NCBI GenBank assembly: GCA_027886175.1
Contig: JAJNNQ010000075.1
Span: 33,572,501 to 33,636,500 of the forward strand
DNA length: 64,000 nt
Source of the DNA: Phylloscopus collybita
Lineage: Eukaryota > Chordata > Aves > Passeriformes > Phylloscopidae
Direction: 5' to 3'
The position numbers and the translations under genes were made by a program. Of this stretch, positions 41,201-53,200 are shown in pieces. The first letter of the stretch is position 1. The number at the start of each line of letters is the position of its first letter. The notes under the pieces were generated by a model. It ran no database searches and was not told the DNA's origin. It saw only the letters and a program-made list of their open reading frames with translations.

Positions 41201-44200
41201 GACATGGGATCTTGTGATGGCTTTTTTAAAATTCACCACATGGGATCTTGTGATGGTTTTTTAAAAATTCACCACATGGGATGTTTGTTTGGATAGCACA
41301 GAATGAATTTCATGCAGTTTGCACTTTTTAAAGTCCTAGACCTTCTATTCATTAAAGCCCCCTAAGACATTTCCTATGTGCAATGTGCATTCTATCTCTG
41401 TGAGAACAATAAAATTAATTTATTTTCAAAATTCTACCTTTTCTCTATTTATAAGATTTTCACATTTTTCATTTTGATTTTTTAATATCATGCTGACATG
41501 TAAGAAATAATAGCAAAGATTTTTTTATTTATTGCAATGAAGTGAAAATCAGAAGTACCAAGCCTGGAAACAAGGACATACAGCTTAGAATTAATCTGAT
41601 GAAAGTGTTTTAATGATACCAACAAGAAAAAAAGGTTAAAGTGCAGAGTAATTAACAACTATAAAAGAATGTAAAAAGCCATAAGGAAAGATACTATAAA
41701 TACATTAGAAAAGGAGAACAAATTAAAATACAGAACTATTACATCAAAGAGAAGGAAAGCAAATAAGAGATGATACAAAGAATTTCCAGTATTCAATACT
41801 ATCCCTGCTTCAGTCTTTACCAAAAAAAAAATCACTTGCAGCCAGATGCTTAACAGTAGTGGTTTTAAGAGGAAAAACTGCAAGCCAGACAAGGAAAGCT
41901 GAAAGATATGCTGGTGATTTAGATACATTCAAGTTAGCAGACTCTTGTGAAATTCACTCTAGAGCATTTAACTAACTAACTGAGGAAACCTCTAATCCAT
42001 TAGCAACTGTCATTCAGAAACAGAGAGGACAGAAAAAGGCAAATACCTATCTTTGAAAAAAAAGGGAGATGCGGGGAACTACTAACCACCAAGCCTAAAT
42101 CAAACAGCAAGAATCATAGACAAAACTGTTAAATAAATAATGTATCAATATCTAATGGAATAGAAAAGTGACAAGAACATGATGACCTGAATTTATCAAG
42201 AATGAATCGCATCAAATTAGTCTAATTGCATTCTCAACTGGGAAACTTGCCTAGTGGGTAAGAGGAAGAAGCAGGTGCAAAATACTCCAGCCATAAGACT
42301 GTTTACTATCCTAGATGATACTTCAGTAAAAAAAATTAGAGAATTACAATCTATGTGAAAACACTGCAAGGTAGAAAAACATCTGGTGGGAAAAAAACAC
42401 ACTTACTGAGTAGCTTTCAAGGGCTGGTTGTCAGATCTGAAATGGGATCATGAAGAGGTCTGACAATATTTCCATTAATGATCTGGATGAGGAAATAGAG
42501 AGCACATTTATGAAGGGGAACTTATTATCAGGCTGTGAGTGATTTAAAGCACTCTGGGGCATGAGATTCAAATTCCGTATTATATTGACAAACCACAAGA
42601 AAGCATAAAGTACTAGCAAGAAACAGTGAAGAAGAATGTTTCATTTGTGAAATAACTATGAAAAACAGACTCCAGCAATGGTGACCAGGTACATTCACTC
42701 AGTCCAAGTGTAGGACTCAGAAGAGCTGCAGAGTTTTACACTCCACTGTGTGGAAACTGTGGGGCAAGGAGAGGTACAGAATGCTGCAAAATCTATTTTA
42801 GGTATAAGGAAGTATAAGTATAGTTCTAGGTAAAAGTGGAAACTTCACAATAATCTGAAGGAAAGACAAAGATGTAGGATTGAAGAGTGGATTTAGGCCT
42901 TAATTGTTGAACTCTCACATCTGATTGGTTTGTATCTCCAGAGAGTGAATAAATAACCCTTTCTGAAATTCAAAATAGTTGTTTCTGTATCTGTACATAG
43001 CTTCCCTACAAGTCTCCAAAGGAGGAAAGCTTGAAGTCTACACTCACATTCATCACAGTCAGGCAATAGTGAGGTTGCAAATCAGAGATGCTGACCAGAG
43101 TTGGTTTAGCTCCTTACAGGCAGATGGACCAATTTACTAGAAAAGTATTTCAAAAAAGCTCTTTAACTATACTACTGTAATACAAGTTTGAAAATTGCTC
43201 AGCATATAATTGTGGGTATTTGGCACAATTTGGAAAAATGCTGAATCTCTTAAATTCCTTGCAAAACAAATCTTTCATTCCTCATTCAGTGCTGTCTCTG
43301 ACCTCACTACCTGTAAATTCTCCAGTGAATCAAGAACTTCCAGGGATAAAATTTTATGAGAGAAGATATAAACACTTCTCACACACATGATCTCCCAGAT
43401 CATGCCACACCTAGTTTTCATGTAGCATGGCAAAGACTACTTGTTATTATTTCATACTTTGAAAGTTGCTAGCAGTATTTGCTCCCACAAATGTATTTCA
43501 GAAATCACTTCTACAGGAAAGAAAGCAAAAGGCAAAAAAAAAAAAAAAGATCAGCTATTCTTGATCTTATCCAGTAAGCCTCAGAGCTGTTCATTACATA
43601 AGTATTTAAGGGATAATACCTGGTATTTACTACGAAATAACTGTATTTCATGTTTCTGAGTATTTGAGATGTTTTAAAATATTTTAATTTCTTTTGAAAA
43701 CTAGAAGTTCAAGGAAATCAAGGATAAAAAAATTGCTAAACGTTTTTCAATAACAGGTTTGAACTCCATCAATGAGGTTCAGGTTTTACAAAGGTTAATC
43801 CTGTTTAACTACCACACAAAGGAGCAATCTCCCTGCTCCACATTCCCACCAATTTCATTAAACCAGCCTCTTGTGTTGATCTCCTTATGAGCTAATTCAG
43901 CTGACTAAACTGGTAGAAAACTAATGTTAAAAAAAAAAAAAAAAGTGTGGTGCAGAGGTCGTAGTTTCAGTTTCCAGGAGAGTTCCTGAATTATGTCAGA
44001 CAATCTGTACACCTTATTAACAGGAGTGTAATTGCTGATGTCAGTGACCTTGGTCTTCACTGAAAAGAAGACCACCTTCCTGATATATACTTCCAAATTA
44101 CAATTCAGGCTGCATGATTACATTTAAAAACTAAAATCAATCAACTTACTGCGAGACAGATTCTCAAGGGCTTTTCCAAGCTTTTTGCTCTCTTGAAGAA

Positions 44201-47200
44201 TATGATTTAGTTCATCAAAATCATGGTTCTCCGGTTTTGTCTTCCAATCCCATTTAGGATGCTCTATTGACCTTGGCACTAAATATACACAGATATATAG
44301 ATGAAGTTTAGATTTGGTAGTTCAGACTCCTACAGTAGAAAAAAATCTGCACAGTGAGTTTACAAGCTCAAGTATCTTGGGTGGAAATTACTTAACTATC
44401 CTTTTATTTTAATTGCTAGAAATATTTTCTTTGGTCAATGTGAAGTAAAAATATCTATGAACAAATGCATACCTGAATTACTCTTGCAAGTGAATTCACT
44501 AGTAAACTGGATACTTAACATTATAATTGAAAATAATAAAACTAATGCAATAAAAATATATTTAAACTATTGTGCATTAAGGTACTTCATTTACAACAAA
44601 ACAGAATTGTGTGGCCTAGGGGTCAACAAGAAAAAATGTCTAAACAAAAATGAGTAACTGGTACTTTTGGTCTTGCCAGTTATTTTATCAAGAAGGAAAA
44701 ATATTATAGATACAACTTCTAAAACAACTTTTTTCATTTTCAAAAATCATTAAGTGTAGATAACACAGTTCATTAAAATCAGTGAAACAAAGTAAGTCCT
44801 TATCATTCATATTGTACAGCCTCTAATCTTCATTTCACTACTTAAACTCAGCCTTTGGGAAGCACAGACCTGAGCTTACAATCTGCTGCTCATTATCTAT
44901 TACCAAAGCCTTTAATTTTGAAATAACAGTATTTCAACTGCTGAGCTAAGTTTACCTACAACAAAGAGGAGTGTCTGAGATATGTACGACACACAATGAA
45001 CAGAGCTTCACTGAACAATGTGAACACTTTGAACAATATGTAGAAATAAAAACAAAAACAATGTTGTTCTGGAACTGCAGTTTAACATGTTCTTTTTGCC
45101 AGTGTCCAGAAGTAAGTGAGCTGCTGCTTTTCTCATGAAATGCAACTGTTGGGTTGTCTCCAAACACAGCATTACCGTGCTGGTGTGAAGATGATGATGT
45201 CTAGCCCAACTTTTCACCAGAAAGGACCAGTTGCATTTTTTACCAACTGTCATTTACCAGTTGCTGACCACTCACTTACAAATAACTTCAAAGAAAACCC
45301 TAAAATAATCCAATATATCCTGACCTGCTACAAAATTTTTGTTTACAATTTTGACAGCTGTCAACTAATCTAAGCTTATAAACATCACTTTCACTACATG
45401 CTAAGAAGGCAACTTACAGACTCCTACAGATTGTGCTAAAAAAGGTGGTTTCATGATAATTTGAAACTTCAGAGTGCTTTTATGATAGTATGGGAAAATC
45501 ATGCTCAGACATCAAGTCTGGTAGCTATTACAAAATGTGTTAAATAACTTGGTACTGAAATTTGCCTTAATGCTGACTTCCCTCTGTGTGAATATCTTGT
45601 AACAATCTGCTCCACTTTGAATCAACGTCAACTTTTCCCTGTGTAGTTAAGTCAATAGTCATCTTTTCCAGATAAAGAAATGGGACAAAGTTTTGTTGAA
45701 ATCCTTCTTTTACAAATAACATGAGTCTACCTCCTGTAGACATAAACCAACTCATCTTCAAAACGTACATCTATAGAGAGTCTGACAACCCAGAGTATAT
45801 CCTCATCTTTAACATCCACTCAGGAACCTGGCTGTTAGGGAAGTAAATATATTAGACTGCAATTACAGACATTTTCAAAGACAGAAGACAAAAAGAGACA
45901 TTTAAAAAGACCTACAGAGATAAGTATAGAAAGAAAGGGACACAAGAATCCTCAAGAAGGAGAAGGGAAGAGAGGAGCAAGTTGTAGAGGCAGACTCTTG
46001 TTCTGCTCTGTGTTCAAAAAAGGCAAGTAATGTATTTCCTTCTCAGGACAATGGAAATAACAAGCTATAGTGGTGCCCAGTAAATATTTATAGACTTTAA
46101 GGTATTAGAGTATGAGTAGTATCTACTCAGATGAGTAGCCTATAATTTTTGATACTTATAAATTTCAAACACTATTTTATAATTCCCTGGTTTAAGAACT
46201 GCTAAGTCAATTAAAAGTTACATAAATTCTTGTGTAACAAAAACCAACTCCATTTACAGACCATAGCATATAGAAATAAAACAGTACAACTTCAGTATTT
46301 CTCATCCTTTTTTTTCTTATTTACAGAAAACAAAATGCTCCATCTAGTATTTTTTTTCAAAACTATTACTAACTCTAAATATATATTTTTTTAATAAACT
46401 AGCAAGAAAATTCTATAAAGAGTTCTCTCTATTTTCACCCACCTTTGTTGTACCTTGAGCTCACATGCTCCTTTTGAGGCCTTTTGCAGTCATCTTACCA
46501 TCACCCTTCTGTGTGCCAACACTATATTCTACAGCATCACTAACTAACAGCATGACAGACTTTTCTTTCCATGTTTATGCTGAACTTATCACATCAAAAA
46601 ATCTCACAGTACCACCAGAGTACAAACAGGCAACAATTCAATATAGTAAAACCATATAAAAATATGACAAAACCTTGGAGGCTGCAGAAAATTTCCAGAA
46701 GCTAGAATCTGATACCATGTCAGTTTGAAACAAAACACATTTTTCAAAATACAAAAGGTTTTTTGAGAAACCACATGATTTTGAAGCAAAATTTGACATG
46801 GAAGAGAAGCTGGATGAAACAAATGTAAATTCTACTTGACATCTGTGAAGCTTCCCGAATCAGCAACTGCCAAGTATATGGACCAACTCAGATGACGAAA
46901 AAAGAAAGTCTCAAGATTTTGTTCTTGAAAAATAGGGATGCTTGCTCAAGACCTGGTTGCTAATTTCAGAGAAATGTCTCACAAACACAGGAAGATTGGA
47001 CTGCAGCTCAGTAGATGGATAGCGGGAAATCAGTCAAAACCATGGTGGAAATTTGCTTTGAATGCTGGTGTACAATCAGCTGTGTTTTACTGAACCATTT
47101 TGTACTTCAGTGAAAAGATACCAAAATAGTTATGCTGTCATGAATTATTTCTATGTTTCAATACAATTTGTTTCAACAATGATTTGTCTCATTCTGAAGA

Positions 47201-50200
47201 ATCAAAACAGAGGGGGAAGTTAAACAGAATTAGAGCTGACTGAAATTTTTTGTTACTTCTAGAGAAGACAGTTCTTCCTACTTAGCTAGTCCTTCAAATA
47301 ATGAATGGATACTAAAACAACATCTATTTACTAGCATCATATGGCATGTGTTTGTTCTTTCAAGTTCATTTTTTTCTTGCTTACAGATTTTTTCAAAATA
47401 TAAACTTTTATCATCTCAGCTGTAGGATCAACAAGCACTGGTAATTTTCAAATGAATGGCTTTGTTGGAAGCATTCAGAACTGCACAAACACCATATGAC
47501 CCTTCTTAGGAATCTTCTTAAATACACAATCCTCCTCTGTACGCATGAAGTCTGTCATTAATTGTTTACGGGCGTGTGTCACTACACACTTCGCAAAATC
47601 CTTTCATTATACTCTGACCTTCATCTTTATTACTCATTCCACAAAATCATATCAGTAATTTCAAATCTCTTACCACACCACCCACCTCAACTTCATCTCT
47701 GTTATTTGCAAGATTTATATAACACTTCCTCGTGAAATTATTGGCCTACAGTTCAGAAGATTTCCTGCATCTACATTGTAGCATGTGTATTGAAAGATGT
47801 AGCTTTTATGGAGCTGAGATTTCACCATCTCATCTTAGGAGACTGGATGGACACACTTGCCAGTATTTCTGATTTCCTGATGGTGCGCCCTGGCCATAAA
47901 TGCACATTGGACTCATTCAGAAATGTGTTATGAATTCTGCCACAAATCAGCACACCTTTATTTTCTACTGGATGATGGTACAAAATCAGTACTGGTTTTA
48001 TCTACCCATACAAGTCTTTTCAATTCTTCATCTGCAGACAGAATCAGACCAGTTAATTATTAAATCCAACATTACATTAACGCATTGTATGACCATCTTA
48101 CATCTTAAAAAAAAAAAAAAAGTATAATATAATTGACTGTAAAATTACCCATGCATTTAAATCATGTAATAGCATTCAGATTGGAGTTCTTTGATAATAA
48201 ATCCAGATTGGTTTACAAACCATCTGGATATTAAAAGGCTAAAAGAACGATGGCCTACAGTCCCAGACTGACTGAGAGCAACTAGAAGCACACATTATAC
48301 TTGCATATGGGATGTGGTGAGAATGCTGAACTGAAGCAGCATGAAAGGATGACCTGTAATCTGATTTAATGTGGAGGTGGTGAAGGGATCAACCTACTTT
48401 GCCTGAAAGTAGCTAGCTGGAAAACAAAAAGTCTGTTTTATAAACAAGTTTGAAACTTCCAAATTTGTTTTTCTTCAAATACAGAATGTGAGTATTTAAA
48501 CATTTCATTTATATACACACAAACACCCCTAAGCTCGAAGCTTCTTCCTTGCCAGACAACAGCAGCAGTTTCTGCTTAACTCCTTTTTTGCACACACCAA
48601 ACAAGTGGTCAGATGGCTTAGATATTAACACTTGTTTGTGTGTTTCAGGTGCACCTAATATCATAACAGGCAGGAGGGAGTGGAGGCATCTTTCCAGGAA
48701 AAAAGTTGAAAGCATAAGGAAAAACATTTGTGCAAGAATAATACACACACTGCAGTCAACATCACTATGCTGAAGGAAAAAATATTTCCTAATTAAAAAA
48801 ATTGAACACTCTCATGTTCACAAAGATTCCTCTGAAATGACAGTTCTGAATAAATGTACAAGTTTGGGATCATTTGAACCAGATGGTGACAAGACAAAAA
48901 TTCTGAAACAGAACATAATTGATCTGATGAACTTCATTAAATTTTGGGTTTGTTCTTGCAGTTTGAGAGGGTGCTTTTTAGATTCTTGGGTGTGGGGATT
49001 TGTTCTTTTCTTTTAAACACAAATCTGAGAGTAAACCTTTAGGTCTCAGGAGGTCCAAAACTTTCTGTTTCTCTGATGAGTCCTTACCACTTCTTCAGAG
49101 TTGTTCTGGGAAAAAAAAAAAGTACAAGAAGTAGAAGCTGAAGACATAAAACAAATGGAATATATGGTGTGCACATTTGGACAGAAATCCTTCTAAACAC
49201 ACTTGCTGATCTGTGTAGTTGCAGGGGCACATGGTAACAACTGATTTTGGCATAAACCAGAAAGAAAGAAATGTCAAAAGAACATGTAGAATAATAATCT
49301 ATATATACAGATTATATCTATATATATAGATTATTATAACAATATTAATCTATTTGACAGAAAATAAGAAAAGCAAGATATGGCAAAAAGGCACATGTCT
49401 GAAAGCAATCTCTGTGATAGCAACTAAAACAAAATGTAGTTCAAATGCACAAAGTATTTTCAAAAAGTTGCAGACAATTAATTGCAAGTGTAAGTAATGA
49501 AAAAAATAGGATTAATTAAGGTTTAAATAAATCAGTGTAATGGAAAAAAATGGAAGTGCATAAACAGCAAAGCATGAAAGCAGAGGATAATTAGATTCTG
49601 GAAGTCTTCTAGCTCAACCTGGTACCCTAGACTGGCCCATTGAGGGCAGGTTGCTCAGACTATTCAGTTCAGTTTTAAATATACCCCATGATGGAAATTC
49701 CACAGCCTCTCTGGACAACCTGCTTCAGTGTTTGACTACTCTTGCAGTATAATTTTTGCTTCCTCTTTCACTAAAGATGCTTGAGAAGACAAATCTCACT
49801 ATGCTTTCTCCCCCATCCTCCAGCATACTAGTTGATGGTAACAATGAAATCTCCCCTGAGCTTTCATTTCCTCAGTATGTCCAACCCTGTCATCATCTTG
49901 GTGGACCTCCACAGGACTTGCTCCAGTACACCACTGTTTCTCACAATGTACTTCAGATGTCACCTCAAAAACAAATGCTGCTGGCTCTGCTCTTGCTGCT
50001 GTAGCCTGGTAAGCAAATCACCTCCAGCACTGCATGAGCACACAGCCACAGCTGGTTTGTATTCCAAGTCCTTGTCAATCAGTGTCCCACATCTTTTTCT
50101 GCACAGCTACTTAACAAATGTACACATCCTAGTTTACACTATTGCTCAGGGTTATTCCATCCAAGATGTAGGATTTTGAATTTGCCTGTGTTGAACTTCA

Positions 50201-53200
50201 AGAGGTTCCTCTCAGCCCATTCCTCAGTCCTATCCCTCCGAATAGCAGTCCTATTACCCAGAATACCAACCACTTCCCACAATTTGGTCTCACCTTCAAA
50301 CCTAAGAGAAATTCTATCTCATCATGCAAGGCATTAGGAAATTCTTTTAAATAGCATCAATCTCAGAACCAGTCCCTTGAGCATGCCATTAAAGATAGAC
50401 TTTCCAACTGGATTTTGCACTGCTATTCACAATCCCTTGAATCCACCAGTTGAGTCAACTCTCCATATGTCATCTTGTCCATTTACTGAGTCCGTATCTT
50501 CTCAATTGAGTTAAAAGGATACTATGGGAAGCTAACAAAGGTTTTCCTAAAGTCATGGTATGAAACATCCATTGCTGTTTCTTTGGTTACAGGGCCAATT
50601 ATTTCATCTAGGAGGGCAACTGTGTTGATCTGATCAGACATAGATTGTCTCATAAATCCATACTTGATGTTTCAAATCACATTTTCATCCTTGTGACTAG
50701 GAACACCTTCCAAGAAAAGTTTGCTCAATAATGCTTGCAGAGGGTGAAGTTAGGCTGATCAGTTTGAAGTTAGATTGCCCTTCCTCAAAATCAATGAGAT
50801 ATTTGCATTTTTCTAATCATCAGGAACATCCCACAATCATTATGACCTTTCAATGATGACAGAATGGCCTTGCAATTACATTAGTCTCCTCTTTCAGCAT
50901 GCTTAAAATCAATCCCATGTAGTGCCATCTATTTATGAAAGTCCAGTTGCACTAAGCACACTCTAATTCTACCTCCTTTGCAGGCAAAGCTGCACTCCCA
51001 CACTGTTTCTAGAACTGGCTAGCTTGAGAGTAAGTCTTACTAACTGAAGAGTATTATTAAGTGTTCTTCAGTCCACAAGGACAGATCCTTGACCCCAGTT
51101 GTCTTATGGATGTATAAAATATTTCCATGTTTGACATGAGACCTGATAGTTTAGAATGCCGAGCCTTCTCTTTGTCCTCCTAATGGGACAACCTAAGGAC
51201 CAACAAGCACAAAACTTTTAGTAGGCACACATTTGAGGGGAGTCACCCCCCAACTGTGTAAAGACAGACTTTAGGAGATGGCATTCAAGTTATTTGATGC
51301 ATACCACAGAGTCTGAAAAGCAAGCACAGGGCAGAAGGAAGAAACACAGTACAATGACAGGAAGAGCTCACAATACCTTTTGGCCACTATTGCTAACAGT
51401 GGATCTCCATAAATTGCTGTTATCCAGCAAATCTGTTAGACATAGATAGAGTGTCTGTGAGCATTTATTTGAATGTCTCTATTTACTCTTGAAAATAAAT
51501 TCAAATCCACATTTTTTTGAACAGACTTTAAAATTCAAGTGCCCACTGAGAGGTACAGTGGAATTGATGACCAAATTTGAGTGATTTTTAAGCAGGGAAT
51601 GTGCTTCATGAAGAAGAAACAGAGAAAAATGCTCCATTTCTAGAAAAAAATAATCCTGAGAAAATCCTGTACAATGGGACACAGCTACCTGTAACAGCTA
51701 CTTTTACTTGTTGCAGTTATTTATTCTCAATGAAGAATGTTTCACAACCATACAAGACTATTAATCACTCAAAAGCACAGTATTTCTACTGCATAAATTT
51801 ATCATGATTTACTTTATCCATTGCTGTGTAATATTTTGACTTAGTGAAGTCACTGGGCAATTTTCTTTTGACTCCTTTGAAGTCTAGACTTTCCCATCTT
51901 GCTTTTAGAGGGAAGACAACAAATTTTCTAATGCAGCACACTATCTCTGTTCTCATCTGGTACACTTAGTCACACACAGAATTATAAAGATTTGGCTGTT
52001 ATAAAAATATCAAAAAGATACAAGAGTCAACAGAAGAAAATATAATTTTTTCAATTTTTTTTGGAGAAAAATCTTGTACAAACAATTCCCGGGGTGTGTA
52101 AGTATATTTACATATGTATGCATACTGTAAATATATTTATTTGGAAAAAAACTCCAACAGTAAGAATCAAGCTTAAAAATTAGATTTCTTCAAGAACCAG
52201 TACAAAGGAAGCATATTCCATTAAGGCTTGTTGTCTTCGTTTTCACTAATTTTTTACAGGTAGTTGACAATATTCTCTTCAGCCGTTCTATTTCTACTCT
52301 GCCTTTTCTTTTAGTGTACATCTAGATTCCTTCAGCAGCTCTCAGAACAGTACACCTATTCTGCTGACTCTACTCCCATACCTTGAACTGTATCTGTTCA
52401 TAATTCATAGTTTTGAATTGCCTGACACAGAAAAAATCTATTAGGACGAATATCAACAGAACAGATTTTACATGTGCAAAATAGCAATGCCAACCAAAAC
52501 ATCAAACCATAACCATATCAGAACACAAAATAGTGCATGACACCCAGATATTAGTCTGGTTTTTAATCCATCTATCCAGAATTTTTTTCTATCTACAGAC
52601 AACAACATAGGGCATTATAAAGTATTCATAATTCAAGTGAGGTTAAGGCAAGAATCAAACTCTTCTAACACATATATATAGGTTAGAAGTTTACAGTTTG
52701 CTTTCCATTTTAAACCTTATTCAAACAAAAAACATACTGTAGTTTGGAAAGTTTGCACAAATTATTAATGTAGTGAAGCTTTCTTACATGACTTGGACTC
52801 CGGTGATGGTGGAGAAATGTTGGACACAGCAAGGTCGCTCTTTGACTTTTTAGGCTTTTTTGCATTTACCTGCCAAGGCTTATCATAATTTCTAAAATCT
52901 CTTCTTGTTCCTTTATTTTCTGTTAAAAGAATCATATTAGATAACCATAACATTTGTAGGGTCATTTTTCAAAGACTTAACAAACAATTAATCAAAAAAA
53001 CCCCAAGGTATATCAACCCAAATTAAAGACAGTTCTTTTTTTCCCTATTTCTGATTTCTTCTATATTTATTATATTTATTCATTTTTTAAATATCAAAAC
53101 TTAGAAATTAATATGGTTTTCATTAAAAATGCCTAATTTTTGTTATGAAAGAGTCCTTAATGTCCATGTTATGTATACGTTTTACTGCCTAGGTTAAAAC

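Larger units (their letters stand above)
29302..44149 (-). other. C8orf34 intron C-D (14.8 kb)
   Basis: This is the largest fully contained intron, between the gtaagt donor of exon C and the tctgttttcag acceptor of the microexon. It holds the solo LTR 32681-33443, CR1 fragments 35203-36360 and 39340-39488, a decayed LINE near 42 kb, the tandem duplication at 41202-41282 and the palindrome at 38884-38908. About 29.4-32.6, 33.5-35.2, 36.4-39.3, 39.5-41.2 and 42.7-44.1 kb show nothing I can name. Confidence 0.85.
44279..52787 (-). other. C8orf34 intron B-C (8.5 kb)
   Basis: This intron is bounded by the gtaaga donor of exon B and the gtatatttag acceptor of exon C. It holds the old minus-strand CR1 at about 49585-51060, a 17-bp perfect inverted repeat at 49291-49337, and AT-rich unique sequence elsewhere. 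No exon was found. Confidence 0.85.
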
